This document shows, piece after piece, positions 21,401-31,700 of a DNA stretch of 64,000 nucleotides (position 1 is the stretch's first letter; the number at the start of each line of letters is the position of its first letter). The notes beneath the pieces were generated by a model. It did not search any database. It had not been told where the DNA came from and saw only the letters and a program-made list of their open reading frames with translations. The stretch is taken from positions 106,075-170,074 of the forward strand of contig NW_019775665.1 of assembly GCF_001039355.2 (NCBI RefSeq), in the 5' to 3' direction. The position numbers and the translations under genes are program-made. This DNA is from Lingula anatina (lineage: Eukaryota > Brachiopoda > Lingulata > Lingulida > Lingulidae).

Positions 21401-23614
21401 CCTGGTCCCCTGAGAAACCAACTGATGACCATGAACAACCAAGGTCAGGTCACATTTGGCAGTGTGGGTGGTGCACAGACAGCAGCTGGAAACTCTGGTT
21501 CCAGGAAATCCTGGGGGAGAGGACGGGAGGAGGATGTGTGGAGGAGGCCTGTGGCGGGGTGGACAGCCACAAAATCATCGTCCAATCTGGAAACGGCAAA
21601 GACTCAGGGCTTTGGAAGTAGTTCATCTCTGAACTCAGAGGAGACTGGGGTGTGGAGCAAGGCGTTCTGTAAGAAGTTCAGCAGTGTTGATATTCCGTAC
21701 ATTGACACTCACTGTCATATTGACTTCCTGTTTCGAAGGACAGGCTTCAAGGGGACATTCGCCAAGTATAGATGTCAGAACGAGGCTACGTTTCCTGCCA
21801 GCTACGAGGGATGTGTGGCAGTGTTCTGTGAACCACATTCTTTTAAAGTTCAAGGTATGAAAATGATGGTTGTGTATTATTTTTGTTTTACAGGTGCAAA
21901 GAAAACATGTTTGGTAAATCTGATATCATATTGAAAGACTTACCTTTAACAACTGTGTGTAAAAGGGAATTTGTAAATTTTGTCGCTGAATAAGAACTTA
22001 AATTTTTCAAATACTAGTTGCGGATCTTATGTATGGAGCTCATAGATATGTATCTCAGAAAATCTTTAAAAGAAAAAGATACAGATATTTAAGTAGGAGT
22101 TTTTAATGAATATTTTATTTCCTCAGGTGGTCTATGGCGTGATATAGTCCAGGAAGAGGGGGTGTGGGGTGCATTTGGCTGTCACCCTAAGTGTGCCACT
22201 GACTACACCCTGGTGTCTGACCAGGGGCTCCAGGTGTGCCTACGTCACCCTAAGACAGTAGCCCTGGGGGAGATAGGACTAGACTACTCTGGGAAGTAAG
22301 TACATATTTAGACTGACCAAGATAATTGTTGTTATCATATCACTCCACTCCACTCCCAGTGGCCCTGGGTGAGGTAAGACTAAACTTGATGTGAAAAGGG
22401 CGTTGGTGTGGGTCGACTACCTACAAATAGCAGACAACGGCCTGTTTGAGTTGAGACTTCAGCTCTATGGAATACTGGTCTGTACTGCTTATAAAAATAT
22501 CTTCCTTACAAACAAGGCATTTTATGGAAATCTTCTACCTCATTATTTTGTAGGTTTGGTAGTTTGAAAGAGAAGCAGAAGCTTGTGTTTGTGAAGCAGT
22601 TACAGATGGCGATGGACAGAGGTCTGCCGCTGGTCATCCACTGTAGGGAAGCTGAGGATGACTGCTTTGAGATTATGAAGACTGTGAGTTCACTTCAGGA
22701 GATATTGCAGACTCTCACAAATTTCATGTACAGTTGTGACATATGAGCTACTTTATTTGTTCGCATTAAAAAATATATGTAAACCAAATTAAGTTTAAAG
22801 TTGGCTTTGCTAGATAGACCCAGGACCTTTGTGGTGAAAATATCTTGTTTCCATAACAGTGTCAGTAACATCTTCTAGATGGTTCCAAAAGACTGGAAGA
22901 TTCACCGCCACTGTTTCACCAGAGACTGGCAGGAGGCGTCCCGCTGGGTGGCGTTCTTCCCTAACCTCTTTGTGGGTCTGACGCCACTGGTGACCTACAG
23001 TTCGGCAGTGGAGGTCCACCAGGTGGCCCGCTGTCTGCCCTTAGATCGTCTGCTGCTGGAGACGGACGCTCCGTACTTTGTGCCACATGGGGTGAGGTGG
23101 TGAACTTTGTCAGTGATGACATCTTTGTTGTTTTACTTTCAAATATGATTCATTGAAAAGTTTTTATAAAGTTTTGAAAATACTCACACTACATAATTAC
23201 GCTCTCCTGATCAACATGATACAACAAAAGTAAATAATTGAAGGGAGTAAATAAACAGATGGATAAAAATTGTAGCATCGATTTATAAATTATTAAGAGT
23301 TACAACAACCCTTGAAGGACCTATTTTTCTTCACATTTCAATTTTCAGTTATGTTGGGTATTCTCTGTTTTAGCTGTGTTGGATATTTCTCTGTTTTCTG
23401 TTAGGCTAGGTATTTCTCCATAACAGTATTCTAAGAGTATATATACACTAAGAGTGTATGCTCTGTGTTCCAGGTGCGGAGAGATGAGATGCAGTACTCG
23501 CACCCTGGTCTGGCTGTCGTTGTTGCGGACGAAGTGGCCATGTGGAAGGGAGTAACCACACACGAGGTCCTTAAGGCATGCAGGGAAAATACCAGGAAAA
23601 TGTATGGGATTTAA
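16335..23614 (+). CDS. NADAR-TatD fusion protein (TATDN2-like nuclease)
   Basis: Nine exons: 16335-16560, 17034-17195, 17656-18363, 18750-18836, 19227-21854, 22127-22295, 22554-22683, 22879-23091, 23474-23614; 4464 nt, 1487 residues. All junctions keep phase. Residues about 207-357 form a NADAR domain, seen as [19 protein letters not shown] (Glu238), WGVGL and GGNLLG. NADAR proteins remove ADP-ribose from guanosine in nucleic acids. Residues about 395-1215 are disordered: Ser/Asn-rich, a basic run ([12 protein letters not shown]), a Gln/His-rich part and a repeated SWEEYN motif. Residues 1219-1487 are a TatD metal nuclease with THCH (His1223, His1225), GEIGLDY (Glu1319), HCRE (His1356), HRHCF (His1381) and ETDAPY (Asp1433), closest to TATDN2. 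The start is the first ATG of the first clear coding exon. Likely nuclear; a joint role in handling modified or structured DNA/RNA is inference. Confidence 0.88.
17307..17332 (+). repeat. T homopolymer in intron 2 of the TATDN2-like gene
   Basis: About 26 consecutive T residues within the intron between 17195 and 17656. It lies too far from the acceptor to act as its pyrimidine tract. Confidence 0.85.
18430..18475 (+). repeat. (CTTT)n microsatellite in intron 3 of the TATDN2-like gene
   Basis: About eleven CTTT units, just downstream of the exon that ends at 18363. Confidence 0.9.
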
Positions 23615-25214
23615 AGTTTATGTTCACTTGGAAAATCAACAAGGACGACAAACTAGTGAAGTGTTTTGGACTTCCAAACAAGTACTAGCATATGTGAATA
23701 CTGTAGACTTAGAGAGAACAGAAAAAGGGTTTGGTGGAAAAAAATGGATAATATATCTTGGTATATTTTAGACTAAGGTACTGAGGTACTATGTATGGGA
23801 TGTAACTTGATCTAGAGAATAGAGAGTGGCATGAGTTTTCCTTGGTTTTACTTGCTGCCTGATTATATATAGAGAAACAGCATGTGTTATAGGTGGACAG
23901 ATGTGGCCATATCCCCTAAAAGATGGTAGAAAATGAAGTTATTCTTGAATGAAATATACCTAGTCAAGGTACGAAATATGACATTTATTTCCAGCTGTTG
24001 ATGTTTTCCCAAGTCCTTCCCCAGATGCTTGGAGCTGGAATAAGATAACTTCTGGGTATCATATCGTTGGTAATTTGTATATTGTAATTTGCATGTATTT
24101 AATTTCAGTACTCTAGTACCCACATTTTTCTGAGATTAACTATTCCAAGTGCCAGTGACTCCTTGCATGTCAGTTGATTGTACAGACTCACTAAATATGT
24201 ATTCACATTGCAGTATTCACATATCTGTATTCACATGGCAGTATTCACATATTTCAATTTGTATTCACATGGCAGTATTCACATGGCAGTATCACATATG
24301 TACTCACATGTAAGTATTGTTTAAGTGGACAGATATGAGGTGTCCATTGTACAGCTACCCTCACTTCAGTAATTACATATTCTAGAAAATGAAAAAAAAA
24401 ATCTTTTGTTTCTAATTCAAAGACTACAAAACTACGTGGAAATACAGATACTTGGGTTTTATTTACTATCATTCAAATATTACATATTATTTTAGCATTC
24501 TATAACAAATGCCATTGTAATTGTTTGTTAGTTATGAAAATTAAATAGTGTTAAATGGTCATATTCTTATTTTATCTGTTACAGTTATTTTCATAGTTGG
24601 TTGAATTTTCTCTGTAACAAATGGATTTGTAACAGAAGTATATTGAAAATTTAATGAATAATTTTTGCTTAGTTTCAACAGGATTTCTGTGGAGTGTTGA
24701 GGAATGAAAATCCCTCTTCGTAATTGCATGTAGATCCCTTTTACGTAATCTGACTATATTTATTTCCAATTCTGATTTTTACTGTGACATTCACTATGTC
24801 ATACCTTTCTATGACAAATCCTTGGATAATAAAAAGGTTTACCATTATTTCACTACACATTAGTCGAGTATCAAAGTTGTCCACATTTTCCTATAATGTG
24901 CTGAAGATTTGCTGACAAGATACCTAGTCACACAGTGGATAATCTGGAAAGGATTGCAACGTTTTCACACGATTCTCATGTACAGTAAAGTTCTAAATAC
25001 CTGACTTTTTCTGACATTTTACTATCAAAAATCATTTTCAAGCATTCATATTCACAACTTCATTCAGGACTTTCAAATTGGCATAAATTACATTAACCAA
25101 ACATTTTAGGGGGTTGGAGGGGGGATACTAATCCATGTTGTTTGAATTAATTGAGGGTTTGCTGTAGTTCGCGTGATAGGTGACTGCTATAGGAGGATTG
25201 ACAATTGTCTTATC
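23615..25214. other. Convergent intergenic region, TATDN2-like 3' UTR to caveolin 3' UTR
   Basis: No further gene recognised. A degenerate 14-16 bp minisatellite with the core GTATTCACATGGCA occupies about 24198-24315. The two genes converge here, so both 3' UTRs probably fall in this stretch. TGGATAATAAAAAGG near 24822 could serve as a poly(A) signal on the plus strand. Confidence 0.5.
24198..24315 (+). repeat. Short minisatellite, GTATTCACATGGCA-type units
   Basis: Six or more imperfect units of TATTCACAT(GGCAG/ATxT) in direct order. No coding or structural role is apparent. Confidence 0.7.
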
Positions 25215-26015
25215 TCAGGTATTGAGCACTGTATCCTTTGATGACTTCCGAACCAGATCAAGGTGCATACGCCCAAAAATGCGACCGAAGGACTCGAAGC
25301 AAGGGTCAGAAAATGTACGAATGCACATTCCAAATACTGTCCCAATTGCCTTGAGTTGAATTCCGTAGCTTTTTATAGAGGGCACCACGCTCCAGATGTT
25401 ACAGAAAGTGAGACAGGCGAAGTGAATACCCCAGCAAAAGGCACATGGGACGCCACAGATGGCACTCAATATGCGGTAAGTCCATTTTTTGGTTGCACTG
25501 AAGGTGGCAAAACTTGTCCGCCATATTGTCTGAAAGCTATGGGTACCTTCTGGTTCTGCTATCACATCCTCAAAGAGAACCTGGCAGAGGGAAGAAGAAT
25601 TGCAATTCGTTTTGTTAAGATATTTGTTTTTAAACCTAAAGTTCAAATGTAAAAGATTCACCATTTTAAATGTGGAATTCAAAGATGTCAAATGTTGACT
25701 AAATACAATCTTCAAACTGTTTGGATTACAGGTTAAGCCAAAAGCAATGTGTTGGGAGAGGGTTCCAGATGATCAACTTTTCCCGTCATCACATCACATC
25801 ACATCACATCACATCACAGAGCATACCTTCAAATGGTCATTCATGTTGGTAGGATCACGGTCAGTCATGTCCAGTGCGAACGGTGCTATCACCTTGAAGT
25901 TAGATGGTGGCTCCATCTTGTGGTCCGTTGGTTCACTGTTCAGGGAGACATTGGAGCCAAATTGAGGCTTAGCTGTAATGTCAGCAGATCCAGCCGTCTC
26001 TTCTGTGTCAGACAT
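25215..26015 (-). CDS. Caveolin
   Basis: Two exons on the minus strand, 26015-25827 and 25580-25215 (555 nt, 184 residues), joined in phase 0 (AAG|GTATGC ... CCAG|GTT). Caveolins are membrane-hairpin scaffolds that build caveolae and bind cholesterol. The family signature FEDVIAEPEGTHSF starts at residue 66. The scaffolding segment follows at about 80-99 (TIWRTSFATF...KKWTYR). The intramembrane hairpin is about 100-130, with the conserved turn proline in GVPCAF (Pro108) and the end IWSVVP. Several C-terminal and hairpin cysteines are possible palmitoylation sites. The N-terminal 50 residues are variable and acidic, and exon 1 ends in DRDPTNMNDHLK, like the DRDPK..ND stretch of vertebrate caveolins. 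The length is normal. The CAV1/2/3 classes do not apply clearly outside vertebrates, so no symbol is given. Confidence 0.95.
25787..25820 (+). repeat. (CACAT)n microsatellite beside the caveolin exon 1 donor
   Basis: About six CACAT units, ending six bases before the reverse complement of the exon 1 5' splice site (GTATGC, 25826-25821). It lies at the very start of the 246-bp intron. Confidence 0.85.
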
Positions 26016-26957
26016 GACAATTTAAAGACTTGTAAACTGAGCAACTCCTTAAAAACCTGATACCTGAAATTTGTTTTCAGTTAGGCTACCTGAAAACTAT
26101 CACAGTTTCAAATCAAAGGCACTTTCTTGAAATACCAGATGTTCAACTGTCCACAATTTTTACAAGTTTGAAAAAAAATCTTCTTTCTGTGGAAAAGTCC
26201 CAGTACTAACTTCTGAAGATGGGTGGTGTTGTATTGCTGGTTGTAAAAGGGGGAGGAGCATGAAGTGAGGGTTGCTACAAAGAGGTGTACAGTGATATTG
26301 CATTTATTAGTGGACAGCATTTACCAAATGTCACTGTTCTAACATGCAGCAAGTTGTAAATATTAACAGCAATTATTGGATTTATTTAAATTATTTAAAA
26401 ACTGCCTTTACTTGATAGATTCAAATGGTTTATTGGCCATTTTATCAGTTACAAAACTATATTTTGTGTTCAGCACCTCTATTTGTCCCCCTCAAGGAAC
26501 GTGACCTTTATGAAGGTTATCAATCTACCTTTACTGTGCACGATCTGGTGGAATATTGATGTAGAGGGCAAATCGGGTTATATTTTAACAATGTTATCAG
26601 CAATAAAATTTGGCACCTCTGGCAATTGTAATAGATTGAAGTGGTGATGATCAAGATTTTGTATCAAAATATTTTATTTTTCGGGTTTGATCATATTTAA
26701 GGAAATTGGAAATGGTAAAAATAAGATGCTTTTCAGGATAAAAAGTATGACATTGGGACAATTAAAAATGCAGGCAGGATAATTTTATATTAAAAAAAAA
26801 TTAATGTCTTCAGATTTTAACCAGAGCGCACACACTTTATTTGTTAAGACCAGGGGGATGCTATTTTATAGACATCTCAGCATGTACACAGTACATCAGC
26901 AGTACCCAGTCCAAGTCAAGAACCACCTGTCTGATCCCAAGCCATGATATCAGTACT

Positions 26958-27192
26958 AGGGTGCGTTCACAATAAATCTATTGTACTAGCTAGTGTGTAC
27001 TAACTCCATGGAAACTGGTGTAGATTGCAAGCCTCCTTTGTTGAGTAGAAAATACAATAAAAACTAGTGATTATACTAATAGGTTGAAAACGAGAGGTGT
27101 GAATCTGTTCACCTGATTGCATTCAGCAAGAGTATCTGTGGAGTTACTATGCAGTAGCTAGTAGGACAGATATATTGTAAACTGGCCCTATT
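26958..27192. mobile_element. MITE-like inverted-repeat element
   Basis: The left end contains GTACTAGCTAGTGTGTACTAACTCC and the right end GGAGTTACTATGCAGTAGCTAGTAGGAC as its diverged inverse. It starts GGGTGCGTTC and ends in ACTGGCCC. It is similar in layout to the elements at 3464-3686 and 11170-11400 (GTACTAGCAG, CTAACTCC). No coding capacity. Ends are approximate. Confidence 0.6.
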
Positions 27193-28356
27193 GGTATCTA
27201 TAAGTAATATTGGGTCACCAGGACACCTGGTAGTTAACTGCTGTGTACCTCATTGTTTTCCTGTTAATGATTAAAGAAATGTTTAATCATGACACAGTTT
27301 TTGATATCAGTATGTCTTGTTTTACACAGGTTCAGTTGTTCTGGGATAGCCTTGCGCTCATCAAATGTGTAGGATCCTTGAGACAGCAACATGTCAACTA
27401 GGAGTTCTTTTCCTGAACAAATTATTTTGTGCCTCCTCTTTATAAACACTTTACTTTTGGCTTACATTGTTGTGAAGACATGAATTTACACGATGCAAAT
27501 CCATAGTTGGCAAAAATGTAGTTCTATGCAATTAATAATTGTTCAGTAACAAATACACCAAAGGTATGAAAAATACTGCCATTTCTTTATTTATCATATT
27601 TTTTTTACATCTTTAATTTATGTGACATTGGTTATTTGATTTATCATATTCAGAGAAATCATATTTAGATTTAATCTACTGACAAATGAAGTACATTTCC
27701 ACTGCATTTTCTACTGGGTCCAAATCTTCATATGGATTACACAGTGCAGGTACATGATAACTGGGCCTCAAATTGTCACCTCAAAAACACTAAAGATGAA
27801 CTTGAAACAAGGATGTAATGCAGCAAAAATAAATGACAAAATCAAATAAACTTAAAATGTAAATCTGACCTTGCTGAATCTTAAACTTGACCTGCATTAT
27901 GCTATGACAAATAACTTAATCCAGCTACAGTAAAACCTGTAGATCTACCTCCTTTAATACCAAGAAATATCTCTCATTTTTAAAGCATGACAAATTGCTC
28001 CAGCTAATTTTCAGTAAAAAAAGACACACCTTTTCAAAATTATTGCAGTAACAAGACAAGTGCACATCCCTGGCACAAAAGGCTTGGACTACAGTGACAG
28101 CTTTATTTGTATAAACACAAAGCATTTCGTTTTTAATCCTTTCTCATCTGTTCAACTTGCATTCCTTTTCATCTTCCTTTCACTACTCCAACAAAGATAT
28201 AATACAATCTAGTCTTGATATTCTGGAAATATTTTTTTTATATCATATTCACATCCCTGTCCATGTAATTAAAACAAGAAGATAGTGTTGTAGTATTATC
28301 TCTACTTATGTCTGCATCAATTAAGTCCAAGTTTACAGCCATGATCTCTCCTCACT

Positions 28357-28472
28357 CAGGCCTACCCAACTACCAGACTAGGCACATAAGGATCCCGAAT
28401 TAACCGGTATATCGGACCACACTACCCGTTTCAGGATCCTTATGTGCAGAGTCTGGTAGTTGGGTAGGCCTG
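28357..28472. repeat. 39-bp near-perfect inverted repeat (hairpin element)
   Basis: The left arm 28357-28395 (starting CAGGCCTACCCAACTACCAG) and right arm 28434-28472 are inverse copies with very few mismatches, around a loop of about 38 bases. The near identity suggests recent insertion, or a folded 3' UTR element if the TAF3 transcript runs to about 28.1 kb. Confidence 0.85.
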
Positions 28473-28492
28473 TCACTGTATTTACAGTCCTA

Positions 28493-28620
28493 GGCTCTGT
28501 TCACAGCCAAGTTGATCCCAGACTAACTACCCATTAGTTGATTACACAACAAGCTTTCAAGTGGGTCGCACCCCATTTGATCCACAGCTCAGATGATCAA
28601 CTAGGTTGTGAACAGAGCCC
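28493..28620. mobile_element. Short MITE-like element, 128 bp
   Basis: Starts GGCTCTGTTCACAGCCAAGT and ends with the inverse, AGGTTGTGAACAGAGCC. Inner inverted GTTGATC/GATCAAC blocks follow. It sits about 20 bases from the neighbouring hairpin at 28357-28472. No coding capacity. Confidence 0.75.
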
Positions 28621-28713
28621 TATTTACTGGCTTCCTCAAGACAACTAATCAAAAGGAGTAAATATTCTGCCATCTTTTGACTTCCTCCAGTGCCATGTAC
28701 CACAGTGCAGAAA

Positions 28714-31700
28714 CTAGGTCACTTTCTTCTTCTTCCTCCCCGGTCCTCCGCCTCCACCCCCTCGCTTCCCCTTCCCGCCTTTCTTCTTCTTGTCCTTACA
28801 TTTCTTACAGAACCACTGCTCATCATCGCTAGGGGGGTTGACGATACCTACACAGACCCTGAAATATTAAATTGGATGCTGGCTGTGACAGTTGTAAAGC
28901 TGGAAATGAATATTGCCTGTTTTTATTTGAAATTCCTTCCAATCTTTTTCAGAACTGACTTCATCATTTTCAAACATAAAGCAACTTCAATAAGTTCACT
29001 GCCTTGAATACTGAACATATTTCAGGAAAATATTAAAAATAAATAAAAGAATGATTTTTTTATAATACCATATCACATTGCTATGCCATATATATTTATT
29101 TCCTTTCTTTTCTACTTAGTAATAAACCACCTGTTGCTGGAACTACCTCTCCTACAAATCCAACTCTATTTCTGGCCAAGTCATAGGATCTTGGACTATC
29201 TTCAATGATTTTGATGATTGGTGTCATGCCATTTTAACCAATCAAAACTTACCAGTGATACCAGTCGTCATGGTTTCAATGTCATTTTAACCAATCAAAA
29301 CTTACCAGTGATACCAGTCGTCATGGCTTCAATGTCATTTTAACCAATCAAAACTTACCAGTGATACCAGTTGTCATGGCTACAATGTCATTTTATCCAA
29401 TCAAAACTTACCAGTGATACCAGTCGTCACAGCCATCACAGCCAATCATTGGACTGCCGTCATCTTGCAGTTTACAGTTGGGGCAAATCCAGATGGTATT
29501 GCCAGCCTCATCCTAATACAGAGAAATATATGTCACAGATTAATAAGTATTATGTAATGCAGGGTCCCACCCAGATAGTGTGGCAGTATCTATTTTCAGT
29601 TATTAAATCAACAAGATATATAGATGAGGATTCAGTTAACTAATCGATAAACATAAAATTGAGATGAAATGTAATGTAGCAGTAAATCAGATATTCTTAC
29701 CACAAACTGGTACTGTCCTATGGTTTCCGTGACAACAACACATTTCTGGGCAGCTGCTTTTGACTTGAGGGCAGGGGGTGGCATGGGAGGTACCACAGGG
29801 GGTGAGAGGGGTGCCTTGGGCACTCTGGGGGGTGAGGGGGGTGGAGAGGGTGATGATTCAGGAGAGAAGTGGAAGGGGGACAGAGAGGTAGCAGAGGGTG
29901 GGGTTTTGGCTCTGGTCACCCTGGGCGGTGAGAAGGGGGTGGGGGTCTTAGAGGCCTTGGTGGGGGACTTGAGGGGTGGGGGTATGGGTGCCGCCTTTGG
30001 CTCTGGTCTATCCACTCTGGGGGTTGATGCAGCCCTGGGGGGTGAGGGTATTGACAGAGGGGGTGGCTGATCCCTTGGTGGCATTGGCTTGATAACCCTT
30101 GAATACACAATGTACAAATGTCATCATTCCACCTGCCCACATGTTGGACTGAAGTATCATCCAAAAATTTTTTTTGAAGTATAATTAATGCAATTAGATT
30201 AGAACCTGTTTTTACTACAAAAGAAAAGCAATCCAAAATGGCAGCTCATTACAGCACCTTTAGCAACATTTAAATTATTTCTCAGACATGATTATTGTTG
30301 TAAGAAAAAAAAGTAGTAAGAAATGACTCAGTAGCAGGGGTCCACTTTATGTGGAAAACTGCCACAATAAAATACACATTTCAATTTAAATCAGAAAAAT
30401 TGTAATCATGTGCAATTTTACAATGCAATCCTGTTTCAAGGAATCAACTCACAGTTTTGGTATCTCGGGTTTCTCCAGTTTTGTTAATATCTCATCTCGT
30501 AGCGAGGATGATGTTTTCTTTGTCATCTCTGAGGCAGAGTCTGACTGTGAAGCTGCCGTAGGCGAGGAACTGACAGAGGGCGTTGAGCCGCCCAATTTGA
30601 ACTTGAGTTTTGGCACAAAAGGTTCTTCCTTCCCCTGGGGAGATTTGAAAAAAAAAATGGAATGGAATTCTACTGTTACCTGTTGCCACCATTCTTAAGT
30701 CGCCAGTAATATTTTGTGCATAGATTTTTCATAATGCTGGTAATTAACTTAAAGGAACATAAAAATTATGAAGTCCTAAATTGGATAGTTGGATGTTTGA
30801 TAAGTTAAAAATAACTGGCATCATAGGTTTACTTTTATAAATGTGTTCCTCAGAAATAGAAAGTTAATGCTATTCGCTATCGACACCAATGCAGTTTTGA
30901 GAACATGTTCATTAAAAACAAATTCACTACAGCTGGTGATGTACACTGAGTTAAATCTCACTCTCTCACCTTATTGTCTTCCTCTCTGGATTTCTCCTCC
31001 TTTCTCTTTTCTTTCTCTTTGTCCTTGTGCCTTTCTTTATCCTTCTTTCTCTCCTTTTCTTCTTTTCTCTTTTCTTTCTTTTCACTCTTCTCTCTATCTC
31101 TGTCCTTGTCCTTTTCTTTCTTCTTCTTTTTCTTCTTGTCCTTATCTTTCCTGTCCTTTTTCTCCTTTTTGTGTGACTTCTCTTTATCCTGAAATAAATT
31201 ATACTGTTACAGATGATATAATTTTACATTTTTTTAGGTGTCAAATCATCTTAATCAAAATAATTACATTAAAATTTCCAGAAAAAAAGCCCAAATCATG
31301 CATTTTCCTTGTCAACTCCATGCTTTTAATTCCAAATTTAAACAAATTTTTTCAAGATAACAAAAGATATCTGCATACTGCATCAAAATATTCCCAAACA
31401 CTTTAAGACCGAAGTCAAAAGAGTACACAATCAATGATTTGTCCAATAAACTCACATCTGAATAACTGTCTTTGTTAATAAAAAAATGTACAGTCAGCCA
31501 GAAAGTTCTCAGTTTATACATTCACAGTACAGCAGCCTGACAGCAACCCTAGTGCCTTACCTTTATTTTCCCACCCTCCAGTTTAATAGGCTTAATCTTG
31601 AGAGTGGAATCTTCTGTCCCGCTGACCCTCTGTATGGTCAGTTTGGTTGGAGACGGGTAGTTAAACTCTGAGCTAGACGCTTGACCCATGACGGCTGTGT

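Larger units (their letters stand above)
26016..28713. other. Intergenic region, caveolin promoter side to TAF3 3' side
   Basis: No gene recognised. It contains three inverted-repeat elements (about 26958-27192, 28357-28472 and 28493-28620). A reversed AATAAA (TTTATT at 28102-28107) could end the TAF3 transcript, in which case the two hairpins at 28.4-28.6 kb lie in its 3' UTR. Confidence 0.5.

Noticed and set aside
25263-25652. 129-residue plus-strand frame
   Set aside because: It is the antisense of caveolin exon 2, which has clear family motifs on the minus strand.
30974-31192. Plus-strand frame rich in Ser, Phe and Leu
   Set aside because: It is the antisense of the Lys/Glu-rich TAF3 exon 30970-31188, whose frame and splice phases fit TAF3.
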